Of a DNA stretch of 64,000 nucleotides, positions 1-12,575 are shown piece after piece. The stretch is taken from NCBI GenBank assembly GCA_036426205.1, contig CM071568.1:214129245-214193244 (forward strand). The letters run 5' to 3'. The translations under genes and the position numbers were made by a program. The notes below the pieces were generated by a model that saw only the letters and a list, made by a program, of their open reading frames with translations, did not search any database and was not told where the DNA came from. The stretch's first letter is position 1. The number at the start of each line of letters is the position of its first letter. The stretch is from Ascaphus truei (lineage: Eukaryota > Chordata > Amphibia > Anura > Ascaphidae).

Positions 1-260
1 ACATATCTGTGAATGTTTTTTCTGGCTTTGCATCTGATTCCCATGCTGTGTTTTTAAATCTGTGTTAACAGCGAGCATTAGCTTATATGGGCTCCATGTA
101 ACAATGGTTTTTCAGACAAAAGGTGACACATTGTGTGCTCATTTGCATGTAATTTCCCAGAATCCCTTGCAGCAGTGGAAGAACTGTATGCTGGGGATAA
201 TGGTGAAAGATCGGGTTTCAGACCTGCCTAAGACATGTGAATGTGCTCACAAGTGATCTT
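1..260 (+). repeat. Repeat R1, copy 1, cut by the window edge
   Basis: This segment is the reverse complement of about 60850-61101, alignable over most of its length, ending in the shared block CACAAGTGAT near 250-258. In the second copy a hammerhead-type ribozyme motif lies immediately upstream. Here positions 7-12 (CTGTGA) match the residues at and just after the predicted cleavage site, so only the 3' product of the motif is inside the window. The open frame at 62-256 has no recognisable domain and its counterpart in copy 2 is not conserved as protein, so I regard it as non-coding. Confidence 0.75.
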
Positions 261-975
261 TTTATTTGCTCTCTCTCTATATATATATACTGTATATATA
301 TTCAAATTAAAACAAATTTGATCTGAATGTCACTCTGAATAACACAGTAATCTACTGCATACACTGCTTTGTTCTATTATTTCTGCTTTTAGATGGAAAA
401 TCTGAGTAGTATGGTTTATTTTAGCACTACATGGAATGGGAACAAAAACATTATTAAAACTGAGGTCACGGCGGCAAGCAGCATGCAGGCACCAATAAAT
501 CAAGGTATCATCAAGATCTGTTCTTGGATCTGCTTAGAACCTTATATGGGATTTAAACAGAATTTCTTTATTAGGCAATGATAAGTATGGAGATGTAGTA
601 GCTGAATTACACTTTATGCCAACTACAAATACAAGAAAATGTTTCTAAGTAAAAATGATATACTAAATAGAAACTTCTCTTTGGTGTTAAAAGGAGCAAT
701 AAAGGACCTCATGGGAGCCAAAGAAGAGAACATTAGTTTGAAACATGTAGGCTTTTTTTAAATAAATATTATTGATTGCAATTTTTTTACTAGAAGTGGA
801 TTTTTCCATATTTTAGTTTTTTGGTGATATACTCAAGGATAAAAGGGATAAGGTGCCTGACAGATGTGGAAGTACTAAGTAACAGATATACACTTTGAAG
901 AAAGAGAAGGGGAGCACAGGGATAAACATAGTGTATTAAAGTTTACTAATAAAAACATATAAAACCCTTGAACAG
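261..975. other. Unassigned AT-rich DNA
   Basis: It contains a short (TA)n tract near 278-302 and otherwise AT-rich sequence. I see no domain-bearing frame, tRNA or terminal repeat. Confidence 0.5.
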
Positions 976-1410
976 TAATGCCCTTTCAGAAAAAAAACAT
1001 CTTTTGAGCAATATCCCGGGATTCCGGTGCTGGTGGAAGCGCGGTGTTTGTCCTGCACATCTATCTGCAGGCATTGGAGCAGCTGGGAGTTCTGTTTTGA
1101 ATTTTCCACATGGGAAAAAAAAGATGGTCGTCATATACTATGTCCACACTCTGTGTCTCGCTCAGCGGAGGAGATGCCCACAATGGGGACAATAAAGACT
1201 CCCAAATTCCTTGAGAGAGTAATCCTTGTGTCACGCTTAGGTAGCCAGCTGCACAGACTGCATAGATCTGCAGCTTCTGTGACTGCTGCGTCACTACGAG
1301 TGTAGTCCTGGAAAGTTTTAGATACTGTAAGGCTCTAGGGATCAGAGATAGGATATCCCACAATGCCCTATGTGTTTCGTGGAACCAGCCAACTTCATCA
1401 GGGGTGTGCT
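976..1410 (-). repeat. Decayed Penelope-type terminal repeat (pLTR-like)
   Basis: On the minus strand this block begins with a hammerhead-like core (1365-1405) and continues into a moderately CpG-containing non-coding segment. That is the same arrangement as in the terminal regions of the two PLEs near 56 kb and 63 kb. No PLE coding sequence remains next to it. The outer boundary near 976 is approximate. Confidence 0.4.
1365..1405 (-). ncRNA. Degenerate hammerhead ribozyme motif
   Basis: Reading the minus strand: CUGATGA core (1401-1395), one extra A (1394), a stem II candidate G-U-[U]-G-G paired with C-C-A-C, GAAA (1378-1375), then C-AC-A-U-A, and a 3-bp stem I (CCC with GGG). The intact relatives have CGCG after GAAA. 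Here it reads CACA, as expected from CpG decay, which turns the stem III C-G pair into C-A. It is probably inactive. Confidence 0.45.
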
Positions 1411-2097
1411 TAAAAGACACTATTTGGAATGCATGCACAACGTGAATACTATGTCTGGAATGGACAAGCTACAGTACTTGGTGATGCCATTCACAGAAGC
1501 CAGAGAGAGGGACCACATGGAGTAAGGTGTTATCACGCCGTAGGCCCAGACTGAGAGAGAACCCCAATAATGATGAAAAAAGATGACTAACTGAGAAGTG
1601 CTGAACTTTTAACAGGAATGTATATCCCAAACTGGAAGGAACAAAAGAAGATTGGGAGCTGTATGGATTGCTGCTTTAAGATGAACTGTGAATCTATGAA
1701 TTAGAGTATCTAGCCTAAACATGCCAGGTCACTCATATTGATGTTCCTTGGTCCTTATTCTATAAAGTGCGAGATCGCTGATCCATTTATCTTTCTACAT
1801 AATTGCAAGATCTCAATGGGAATTTAAATTATAATGTTGACCTATTTTTTCATCACAATCCAAGTATTGGATGGACATCAATACCATCTGAATTAAACAA
1901 TGAGGACCTCAAGTGACCTAAGAAACCCTTTTTTGAATCCCTATTCACTAAGGTATTACAGTATATGCTTTTCATTTTTTTTAACTTGGTATCTAATAAT
2001 TATATTATGCAGAGTGGATATACTGTATTTGTCTTTTTGTCCTACCAAGATTGTCCAAATACCACTTTTTCTATATACAGATTATTAATTGAGTTGG
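1411..2097. other. Unassigned DNA
   Basis: No recognisable coding or repeat structure. The sequence becomes AT-rich towards 2097. Confidence 0.45.
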
Positions 2098-3095
2098 GAC
2101 AACACTGTCAATCAATGTAGAAGTAATAACAAATATTCAACATTTCGGTAAAAGTGATCATAACATGGTCTCATTTGAAATACATTATCAAAAATCATAT
2201 TACTTGGGTTCAACAAAGACTAAGCTTTAGAAAGGCAGATTTTAATAAACTGAGGACTAATCTACAAGGAATACTGTACATTGGGATAATATTTTTACAA
2301 GGAAAAATGTAGAAGATAAATGGGCAGTCTTTAAAACTATTGAAAAAGCACACTTATCAGTGTATACCCTTGGGTAATAAATATAAAAGAGAGAAGTCTA
2401 AACCAAAGTGGCTAAATAAACCGGTATGGGAGGAAATGGAAAATAGGAGGCAGGCATTTAAATACTTAAAGTCAGAAATGACAGAGGCAACATATCATAA
2501 TTAGGAACATAACAAAAATTGCAAAAGGGCAAACAAATTAGCAAAAATAGATAATAAAAAAAGGATTGCATTAGAAAGTAAGATCAACACTAAAAGGTTC
2601 TTTAAGTACCTTAATAACAAAAAAGAATTAGAAAAGAAAATATAGGACCCTTTTAGTGTGAGATGGGCAGGCGGATTATTGTAGATAAGGAAAAAGCAGA
2701 GATATTAAACAAATTATTTGCCTCTGTATTTACCAGGGCAGAGTCTATTACAACTATATTAACGAACAATTCATTACCGGTAACTGAGGAAGAAGTTCCT
2801 AGGCGGCTTGATAAAATTAAAGTAAATAAGGCAACTGGCCCCGATGGCATATATTCAAGAGTTCTTAAGGAGTTAAGTTCAGTGACAGCCAAACCATTAC
2901 ATTTAAAATTCAAGGACTCCATTTCCACAGGCTCCCTACCACAAGATTGGCGTAAAGCAGATGTGGTGCCTATATTTAAAAAGAGGGCTAGTTCACAAAT
3001 GGAGAAATACAGACTTGTAAGCCTGACATCAATGGTGGGAAACCTACTTGAAGGTTTAATATGGGACAATATTCAGGAATACCTAATTCCCCAAG
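2098..3095 (+). pseudogene. CR1-type LINE ORF2 fragment (linker and N-terminal RT)
   Basis: A broken copy of a non-LTR retrotransposon polyprotein. The nucleotide sequence from 2115 is collinear with the CR1 copy at 54338-54600, giving an internal family reference. The best frame (2663-3136) shows RT landmarks: KATGPDGI, then WRKADVVPIFKKR, then a YRxVSLTS box. The catalytic YADD region is not reached, and CR1 similarity stops near 3095 before the palm motifs. Upstream the frame is interrupted by stops and indels. The endonuclease half is absent here but present at 53817-54307. This is a 5'- and 3'-incomplete, inactive copy. Confidence 0.85.
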
Positions 3096-3260
3096 AGCTT
3101 CTCTACTCTGCCCAGAAGCACTGTGCTAAGGGTTAACATCTGCTTTTGCTTGTACTATGTGGAAAGTCAACCCCATCCGCTGGAATGTTAATGAGCCAGG
3201 AGGACAAATGGCTTTGAATCCACAGCTGCATTCAATCTGAACCCCTTCGTTCTAGATCTG
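3096..3260. other. Unassigned sequence between LINE and inverted repeat
   Basis: CR1 similarity is lost here. No other family is recognised. Confidence 0.4.
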
Positions 3261-3428
3261 CCTGGATTCAGGCTATTGAGCTTGAAAATCCAGAAGCCAC
3301 AATAAAAACACAGAGGGACTAAATATAATAGGATTAGAATATATCCCTCCTTCAATCTTGGCAGGATTCAAGGTTCTCTCCCTTGGGGAGACCTTCTGGA
3401 TTTTCAAGCTTAATAGCCTGAATCCAGC
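3261..3428. repeat. Inverted repeat, arms of about 36-39 bp
   Basis: The left arm (3261-3296, containing GGATTCAGGCTATTGAGC) and the right arm (3393-3428) are reverse complements with about one mismatch and a small indel. The loop is about 96 bp. It is consistent with a small non-autonomous DNA transposon or hairpin. I could not identify a clean target duplication. Confidence 0.6.
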
Positions 3429-4290
3429 AGGTCTTAACAAGAATTTGGACACTAGTACTATTGTCTAATGTCCAGATTCTTCGTCGTGAGCCTCTCCATT
3501 TCATTCCCTCCTGGATGAGTTCTGACCTTTTTCTACTTGTGGTTTACAGTAAATGCATGTGTGTTAAACACACTTCATTTTAGGGTGTTTCATAAATGTA
3601 ATAATGAAATATAGCCTCTCCATGTTACCATTTCTTTTTAAATATCATTACCCCTATTTCATAAAAACATTATTGCACATGAGTATTAAACCATTGTTCA
3701 CATTTTTAAATGTATATTTCTACTTATTTCATGAATACACAATTAATTAATTCTATGATAGTTTATGGTATAGATTGAATGTTGAATATATTTTTTATTC
3801 ATTCATATTATTCACTGGGTTATTTATGTAATTGCATAAGATAATGTTGGTTTAAATTAAATATATATATATAGTTTGATAAGAAATATTTTGTCAAGGA
3901 TTCCTATAATTTTTTTTAGAACGTACAAAACAAAATACTTGTTGAAAAATGTAACCAAAAATAAACACCAAAACAGATACAGTATCTTAATCCTTAAGGT
4001 CTGTTTTGGGTGGATGGGGTGCACTAAGAAGAATTCTGTATAATCTGTGTTGCTACAGATGTAGCTAGCCGTAATGATCGAGGCCTGGAAGGATTAAAGC
4101 TGTGTGAGATCCCATTGAAAAGCATGAACACCCCTGGCTACATCTGTAGTTACTATATGCTCACTTAACATTTGGTTATTACTTATAAATATATTAAAAC
4201 CAGATGGACTAAACATTAGTGAATAGTCCTCTAATGACATATGAAAATACAGAGGGGTACACATAGTGGAGCCATTCTGGGACCAAAAAA
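3429..4290. other. Unassigned AT-rich DNA
   Basis: AT-rich sequence with a (TA)n tract near 3860-3873. No domain-bearing frame or clear terminal repeats. Confidence 0.5.
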
Positions 4291-4363
4291 GTGCACAACA
4301 TGTATCAAAGAATAAAATCCTATTGATTTCAATGGGATTTTTCTCTTTGATACATACTGTGCA
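4291..4363. mobile_element. Short palindromic MITE
   Basis: The segment folds on itself: GTGCACAACATGTATCAAAG on the left pairs with CTTTGATACATACTGTGCA on the right, around a self-complementary centre with ATTGATTTCAATGGG. A similar palindrome lies at 38793-38870. No coding capacity. Confidence 0.6.
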
Positions 4364-4657
4364 GAGAGTGAGAGAGGAAAGGGGAGAGAGCGCAATAGAG
4401 TGAGAGGAGAGAGAAAGAAAGAGAAAGGGAGAAGGAAATATAAATACTTTTATTTGGTGTTCACTATTATCAGTCACTGGCCACGTGTTTCATGGGCTGG
4501 AAAGATGATAGTAAGTCCATGGGACAGGGGGACACTGCATAGGGTCCAGCATTTGCTAAAGCTGCCCCTGAGTCCTCTGTCAAATTATATGCTTAAAATC
4601 CTAAAAGGAAATTCCTTCCGGTAATAAAACTCTGACTTTCCCATGAATGCTTTCTTA
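4364..4657. other. GA-rich low complexity then unassigned DNA
   Basis: About 4366-4440 is purine-rich (GAGAGA type). The remainder has no recognised feature up to the Tc1 element. Confidence 0.5.
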
Positions 4658-6210
4658 CAGTGGTGAGAAAGTTTGTGAATCCCCAAGGATTTTGACATAT
4701 TTCAAACCTAAAAATGTATTAGATCTTATTCTGAGTCCTAATAATAGATAAAGATAACCTGATCAAACAAATTACACAAAACCATAATACTTTTGCAACA
4801 TTTATTTATCTACAAATTATTCGATATTGAATATCCATGCATGAAAAAGTATGTGAACCTTCAGATTCAGTATAGTGGCACCCCCTTGACCAGCATTTTC
4901 TTCAAAAAAGTGTTTCCTGTGACTGCTGGTCAGACTCTCACAGTTTTGAGGAATTGTCACCCATTCCTCCTTACGGAACTGCTTCAACTCTGTGACATTT
5001 GAGGGCTTCCTTGCATGGACAGTTCGTTTCAGGTCCTGCCACAAAATGTCGATGGGGTTTACATCCAAACTTTGACTTAGCCTTTCTAAAATATGGAATT
5101 TCTTCTTCTGCAGCCATTCTTTTGTACAGTAGATCTGCTTGTACTGTATATTTAAGATCATTGTCTTGCTGTATGACCCAATTTCGCTTCAGCTAACGGA
5201 CAGATGGCCGGACATTATCCTCTAGAATCTTCTGATACAATGCAGAATTCACGGTTGTGTCAATAATGGCAAGCTGTTCAGGCCCTGAAGCATGCTTGAC
5301 GGTTGGGATGAGGTTTTTCTGTTTGAATGCAGTGTTTGGATTTTGCCAAACATAACAACATCTCTCATTGCGGTCAAAAAGTTCTACCTTTGACTCATGT
5401 GTCCAGAGAACATTGTTCGAGAAGTCTTGTGGATCTACTGTACAGTATGTGCTCTTTGGCAAACTTCAGATAGGCAGCAATGTTATTTTTAGACAGCAGT
5501 GGTTTCCTTCTGGCTCTCCTTCCATGAACACCATTCTTGTTCAGTCTTTTGCAGATTGCTGAGTCATAAACAGTCACATCAGCCAAGGTGAGAGTGGCCT
5601 GCAGATCCTTGGATGTTACTCTGGGTTCTTTGTGACTTCCTGGATGATTTGCCAGTTTGTTCTTGGAGACATTTTGGTAGGGCGACCGCTCCTGGGTAGA
5701 GTGACTGTGCTCTTGAACTTTCTCCATTTGTCTGACAGTGGATTGGTGGAGGCCCATATCCTTAGAAATTGTTTTGTAACCCTTTCTAGATTGATGAGCA
5801 TCAATAACTGGTTTTCTGATTCCTCAGAGATTTCTTTTGATCGTGGCATGACATTTTTCCACACATCTGTACGGTGAAGACCAAACTCACAAAGTTCCTG
5901 ATCTTTATATACTGTAGGGTGGGGCCTCCCAAACTCACACCTGAAGATTTACCTAATTATTTAAACAGCCGATTCTAATTATCTCCTTTAATTTAGCTGC
6001 TTTCACTTACTTTTTCACATACTCTGACTCTTAATTACTCATTGTTTGTCTAATTCATACATCATTTTATTTCAAAGGCATGGAATTGGTTAATATAAAC
6101 CCTATTGGATATTTAAGAAAAGACTGGTATTGATTCAAGAAGGTTATCATGGAAAAACTGTGGAATTTCTGTAATTATCATTGGTGTTCACAAAAGTTTT
6201 CTCGCCACTA
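4658..6210 (-). mobile_element. Tc1/mariner DNA transposon, full length but dead
   Basis: Terminal inverted repeats begin CAGTGGTGAGAAAGTTTGTG on the left. On the right, the reverse complement begins TAGTGGCGAGAAAAC and ends in GTGAAC. TA target duplications sit at 4656-4657 and 6211-6212. The length of about 1.55 kb is normal for Tc1-like elements. The transposase is encoded on the minus strand and is split among several frames. Confidence 0.93.
4817..5849 (-). pseudogene. Tc1-like transposase pseudogene
   Basis: The protein begins at about 5849 (MPRSKEISEE) with a helix-turn-helix region. It then shows RSGRPTKMSPR, the usual linker to the second DNA-binding domain, at about 5680-5710. After a frame change comes KNGVHGRRARRKP (about 5505-5545). 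Next is the catalytic core, where the first DDE region reads LWTHESKVELF, so His replaces the first Asp. Further downstream NPIDILW replaces the usual NPIENLW, so the final Glu is Asp. There are at least three frame breaks. Together these mean no active transposase. Family members cut and paste at TA sites. Confidence 0.92.
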
Positions 6211-6969
6211 TACATGTTTGCTTGATAAAACTAATTAAAACCTACTGTTAGATTACTCATAAATGGCCAGATTTAAAGTATGAAGCCACGCAAGCAGTTT
6301 TCCTAATGCTACAATACTTGCCTTGAACTGAACAGAAATAGCATTAACAAGAATGTTTGCACAGTGTATCTGGCTGTTACAGTATTGAACAGTATAGGCT
6401 AAATGCACTTTTCTGGTTCACTGAATTAAAGTATCAGAAAAAAGAGAAGCATTATGAGTTGGAAAATTATTAATATGGGATTACTGTCTTTTGGTTATAG
6501 GTCAGTAACTGGCTTCCAATGGTTAGTTAATATGTCATGTGAAAACATATTCTTCTTTGTAGGACAAATACATAGCAATAGATCTTACCACAACTGCATT
6601 CTATTATCTAATCTAAAGCAAAGTGAGAAACAGCCTAGACAAACTAAAAGTATGATTACAAGCAAAGACCTTTTGCTTGGTGACTTTTCATGATTTTGTT
6701 ACCTTCTGGTTTCAAGATATTTCAATATTTCCAGACATTAGGGTTATTAGAGATAGCATTAGTTGTAGGCTATGATGGTTTTATCCTGCCAGTTAAACGT
6801 ATGGCAGCTTGATTGAATGTTAAGTGCTTAATTGCACACACTTATGTTAGATTAATCTAACAATAGCAAATAATCTTAAAGAATTTGGTATTCAGAAAAA
6901 CCCAGAAACAGAGGCAAGAGTGCTTTATAAATATACGTAGGGAGTTGCGATGGACAAAACCTGGTTTTG
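6211..6969. other. Unassigned DNA
   Basis: AT-rich sequence with no recognised domain, RNA gene or repeat boundary. Confidence 0.45.
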
Positions 6970-7125
6970 CCATCCAGACCCTAAAATGGGAAGGGAGGTT
7001 GGAGGGACAGAGAAGGAGGGAGGGAGGTGAATGGAAAGGGGAGTGAGAGGGAAAGGAGGAGGGATAGAGTGAAAAGTTAAGGGGAGGAGAAGGAAGGTAA
7101 GGGAGAGGAGGCAAAGGAAGAGCGA
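6970..7125. repeat. Purine-rich GGGA/GGAG low-complexity tract
   Basis: The plus strand is nearly all A and G with an irregular AAGGGAGG unit. The open frames on the minus strand are P/S/L-rich translations of this tract and not genes. Confidence 0.8.
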
Positions 7126-8040
7126 GAACCTACAGTATACTCCATGTGGAAAGATACCTGTGAACACACCTGAGAAATATGCTTATTTAAATCATTTGAA
7201 TGTATTTTGCATATTTAAATTAGCTTATTTTATGGTATCCCATGTGTGTTTACAGGTAGCTCTCCATGTGTATAGGTGACTCTATTTGGAGGTATTAGTC
7301 AAAAGTCGTATTTCATAGCGAAACAAATTTTTGATCATTTAAAATTCCAAAAGGGTATAAACCAATTTTGAAGATTTTTGCACAAGGAGGTAACCACAAA
7401 AAAAAATATCTTCTAGAATAAAATGTTAAGGAGTTCTAGAGGCCACAAGGTCACATCTGCCAAAAAGGTACAGGCAGAAAAGAAAGAATTATAGAGAAGG
7501 CCAACTGAAATGGTCCAGGGATTCTAGCAAGGGTCATATGAGAAAAGACTGATAGATCTCTAAACTATATATTCGTACCGTACATTAAGTTACAAGTTAA
7601 TGCAATGTAATATACTGTAGGTGTACAGTATATTACATTAACGTATAAAATTTACTTCAAATTAGTGAGAGGTAAGAGGAAATCCAGAATAGAGCTATCT
7701 TATGGATACCATGTGTCAGAAGAATGTGAAGGAGAAGGGGGTTGCCCACAGAATCAAAAGATGCAGAGAAGTTGAGTATTATGAAGAGATTGTAATAACC
7801 TTTGTCTTTGGCAATATGGAGGTCATTAGTTATTTTCGTGAGAGCTGTTTTGTTGGAATGAGCAGTGCCAAAACCAGATTGTAGAGGATCTAGGACAGAG
7901 TAGGTGGTGCTAAAATGGATATGTAAAACCCAAACGATGTGATAAGGTCGACTAGAGAGGGTGTGCAGAGAGAAAAGATAAGAAGTCCCAGGACAGACCC
8001 TGGGTTACACTCAGAGAGAGACAAACAGAGAAGGTGTTAG
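7126..8040. other. Unassigned DNA with a small perfect-core palindrome
   Basis: Contains an inverted repeat at 7596-7642: GTTAATG with a 5-base interruption then TAATATACTGTA pairs with TACAGTATATTACATTAAC. Otherwise no recognised feature. Confidence 0.45.
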
Positions 8041-8130
8041 CTAGAGATGGCAAAACTTTTGCCAGTTCATTTCAGCTGCGGATTCACATTAATCAATCTC
8101 AGAAAGGATTTTTTTTCCGATCACTCGTAA
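8041..8130 (+). mobile_element. hAT-like left end (family A), partial
   Basis: Starts CTAGAGATGGCAAAACTTTTG, resembling the left end of the element at 40070. It continues into sequence with spaced ATCCGC motifs typical of this family. I cannot place its right end or a target duplication. Confidence 0.35.
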
Positions 8131-9619
8131 TCCGCCCAACAAATCATATTACATATCTGTTAAAATAAGCCGCATCCACAAACGTAATCCGAATATGTCA
8201 ATTATAACGAGGAGTGTATAAATAGAAGTGCAGCGTTACATTTAAACCATTGTGTTGTAGTCAGGTTTTGGCTGTGGTAGGGTGGTTAGGGCTGTTACTT
8301 CTCTAGTACTATAGTTCAAACTTTTAACATTGTTTACGTAATACAACTTGTACCAGTAACCTGTGAGTAACTGGGCTGCCCCCTGTCTGTGTGTTTCCAC
8401 TGTCCTGTCTATTCTCTGGGATGTGGCCTTCCTGGCTACAGTGGCCACTGGCCTATGCTTTGGGAATATACGTTACGGATATCGATACCTAAAATGGCGA
8501 TAACGTAATGCGAAAAATTTAACACACTTCTGAGGATCAACACCTAAGAGTACTTATGGCATGCTAGAAATGCTAATTTTCCTTTACTTCCTTTCACATC
8601 ATGCTCGTGGCCACATGATCACTATACCAAGCGGTCACGTGGTTAAGATCTGGAAGACTGGTGGCACTCAGATGACACCAGTATTCTGGCATTCAAAGGT
8701 TAATGAAAGTAGGGGAATTACAAAATAACGACATTGTTTGTGTCAGGACTTTGATTCACTGGCAACTGCTCTATAATTAGCTGTGAGAACATGTATTTTA
8801 GTTTGGCTATTTATTTTTAGGCATAACATTTTCAGAGAGTGTAAATGGTAAGCAGTGGAATTTGTCACAAATAGCTGTTTTACATGAATATGTGCCCACT
8901 CTGTTCAGAAGCAAAATGAAAGCATCACATAAAAATACATGGGAATTGCACAAGACTTAACATTAGAATTTGAGTTACAAGGATTTTCTTTTCAGTTTTA
9001 CTGTCTTTATATTATCTTGATCTTTATTATGTGATAATAAGATGTTCTTTTAACGACTAAATAAAACACATTAATATCAGATACTATCCCATCCTGAAAT
9101 AAATAGTTATGTACTGTTAATCCCCGAAATTACACATATTTGGCTAATATTGCTATATTAAACAACGTTTTGTGGAGTTATAGCCACTTTTGTCTTATTT
9201 ACAAAATGTCCACTTAAGAAATAAGAAACAGAAAGGTAATAAAAACAACTGTGAAACATAGAAATAGTGATCTAGTAAAAGATATAGTAAAAAGAAGAGA
9301 TGTTGCCTTTTTTTTTTTATATGCAATGACCTTTACTCGGTTTTCTAAAAGGATGACATATAGAAGCAGTTGCTAAAACATCTTAATATGTATCCCCTAT
9401 TCCCGCTAAAGATAAAAACATAGCAATCCTAAATTGTCAAAAGTCTTAAAAAGGACTAGTCTGATATTGGCTTAAAAAGCCTAGTATGCTATTGTATCCC
9501 TGCAACATCGCAAATTTAAGCATGAAGAAAGGGTAAAAATTACATAAAAAATTAGGGAACCTATTATCATATGAACAGAAAATGCATCTTGCATAAACTG
9601 TGTGCAAGGTAAAAAAATA
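8131..9619. other. Unassigned DNA, possibly part of older DNA transposons
   Basis: The block 8460-8510 contains several TACG/ACGT palindromes. The remainder is AT-rich and shows no domain-bearing frame. Confidence 0.35.
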
Positions 9620-9848
9620 AAAATGCAACCCGTGGACGTATTAGTAGAATCCAATCCACAGTTTCAGCAATCCGATGGCGGATTCTTAAGAAGGGTAGCG
9701 GAATCGTGGAGTGTATTGGCAATAATAATAACAAATCTAAAAACACAAATCGCCTTTTTTCAAATTGATCCGCCTAAAATCCATGGAACAAAGGAACCAG
9801 TCAATCCGCTGTGCACCCATATCTGCCCCCAAAAATTGCCCATCTCTA
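9620..9848 (+). mobile_element. hAT-like family A, right part
   Basis: It aligns in order and orientation with the element at 40070-40383. Both contain AGAATCCAATC, then an ACAAATCG/TACGAATCG-CC box followed by a T-run, then an AAATTGC-CATC-CT right terminus. The terminus here reads TTGCCCATCTCTA. The left end is missing and no target duplication was found. Confidence 0.6.
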
Positions 9849-12125
9849 GTAATGTTTCCCTGGTGCACAAATTATTTATCAAAGTTGGTGTGAAACTTCA
9901 ATAGATCTTGATAAAAAAAAAAATTATCATTGCTGTTCCAAAATGATGTGTGCTGATGCAAATAACTATTAGGGTTCTTCTGAAATTTTAAAACCATCTG
10001 GGGTTGAGATTCACATTTTATGTAATTATAACGGGCACCACTCAAACTGGGTTGGAGAGAATAGCCATTCATGAGACATTAAGGACACATTGTTACTGCT
10101 AGTGTGAATGAGATGGAAGTGTTGAGAAGGTGTTGAGAAGGAGGGGAGTAGCGAGGCCTCAGCTTCTGGGAACCGTCAGAATATCATACTCCCCTTTCGC
10201 CTGTGCAAGGCACCTCCAATAAATTCATATTATCCCCTTACTCAATTGCAATCATATCTATACCCTTCCACCGCCAGGGATATGCAAATAAGAGATGTCA
10301 AATTAATATTTACAAGGGTGCCAGGTCACTGTTTATGATAGAAAAAAACTATGCACTTTAACACACAAAAACCCGGTGTAGCAAAATGTGTTTAAATACT
10401 CTCCCCAGAGCGTGCAACAGTTCATTCAGAGCCCTAAGCATTACTTAATAAGTGTGTTAATATATATAAAAATACAGAGCTTAGGTTACAGAAAAAAGGA
10501 TTACAAGAAACATACAGTTACAAATAAATGCAGAACAGCTTCTTAACATAAAAGGATAAAACATCCAATAGAAATCCCTATATACTGTAGTACATTACCC
10601 AAATGCTATAGGTTTTCTCCCAGAGAGGTCACTGGTACAGAAGATGAGATCTCATGTATTTGGTCCCAAATACAGCTCTGATGAGATCTAATTTTCATCA
10701 TCTTCTCCCAGACTTAAATACATTCTTTCCTCATGGAACCAGCATAAGACCACCCAGTCATAAATCGGCTGTTCGTTTGACAGTTTCATGAGAGTGAAAA
10801 AAACTTTTACAAAGGATGTTTGAATCTTTTCTCAATAGCTAAATGTATTCATAAATTTCCTTAACTAACACTTACCCACACGTGTCACATCAATACATTC
10901 AGGTGCTCATGGCGGACTCAATAAGACTAAATGTGACCATCTTAATCCTAAAGTTAAGTGGCAAATTAATATCTGTCCCTTACTACCTCTAAAACATGCC
11001 GTGCGTGATGTGAGAACGTGCCATTCGGTGACATGATTACAGATTTATAACTTTTATTATGCAGAGGAGATTACATCACATGATACTCATTTTTAAAAAA
11101 GTCACTCTTGGATTGATTCGTTCTTAGCCACGCCCCCTGGCCATCCATAAACCCCCTCCAGAGATTGCGTTGAAGCTTGCTCTTAAAGAATCGTGTTTGG
11201 AAAAGTTATCACAGGGGCTATATTTTATTCCCACCTCTGCCCTTTTCTTGAGACTATCAGCAACCCATCTGACATATTTAGTGGGCCATATACGATGGAA
11301 CCCACCAGCTTAAGCTCCCTTTGAAGATAAGCACACACCCAGAACAAGTCCTGAACTGTTACAAGCCCAACATGTGGTATTTTAAAATACAACTTTAATC
11401 ACATTAACCCCTGAAGCACCAGATGGATTAAAATACCTAATATCTCATGATATTATCATAACAGAAATGTTTACTTTCCATTGTTTATACAAAAGGATCT
11501 GCAGGTTATTGATAAGCTCCCCCGGTGTGACAGAAATACATCCTTTTAGTTTCCTGTAGATTATCAATTGGCTCATACACCCAGATAATCACTAGGAGGA
11601 GGCACTGAAGTGCTAAAACAAATGAAGACCATAAAGAGAACCACAGGATGTAGGGCTAAAGAATACTTTACCCCTAGGATAAAGAATGCAGGACCAATCA
11701 GCTCTAACAAGGTAAATTAATAGGCAAGGTGCATCACTATTGTGTTTACCATGAAGGGCCATTTATTTAAATATTGTACAGTATATTTGATCAGACCCTG
11801 AAATATTGTATGGAGGGCCAGATTCCTATTTTATAAAATGACTAAATGCTATATATCCCCTAAACACACCATTATACAATATGCAGCGCTTTTTCAAAGA
11901 GTGAATATTCGTGGCGTCTTGCCTCCTTACATAGAGATCTGTACTGGAAGTGACACAGTGCACAAGACACGTCAGCAGCAAAAACCGAAAACCAGTTCAG
12001 CAGGTGGCTGTACGTAAAGATGTACACAGCGGCTCCGCTATTTGACAAAGCGCTGCATAGCGCAAAACGGGACAGTTTATTTGCTCCATATTGCATTCCA
12101 TGATGCCACAAGTTCAATACATTTT
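9849..12125. other. Unassigned DNA
   Basis: Mixed sequence without recognised protein domains. Candidate frames are short and lack family motifs. Confidence 0.4.
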
Positions 12126-12558
12126 CTTCATTTTACCATATTTTTGTGCTTAGCCCATTGTTGCTGTGCACCACTTTTTTTTCTTCGGTGGATTTATCTG
12201 CGACTATAAGCAGGAAGCACACTCTTGCAGTTCATCACCGCGTAAGCCGTGAGTATGCATCTCTGTGGCATTTTATTTACCACTGGACTGTTTTGGGACT
12301 GAGTATCAAGAGTTTACATAAACAAACATATTTTTCCAGGGTCTGTGGTTCATCAGAAGTGAGGGGATCCGTCCCACGCGACCCTGACCATCCAGGTTGG
12401 ATGCTGGTTCCCCTCACACATCCCTTGAAACCCTGCACTCTTGCATTGGAGCTTCTCATTGATCTATTACATTACAGTGCCTCTGTTTGTTCATGGTGAT
12501 CATCATATCATTCTCCCTATGAATTTCTATCTTATACTCAACTTATACCTACACATTT
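12126..12558. other. Unassigned DNA
   Basis: Open frames at 12146-12499 and on the opposite strand overlap and have no recognised domain. Confidence 0.35.
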
Positions 12559-12575
12559 GGGTTTTTGTTTGTCAA

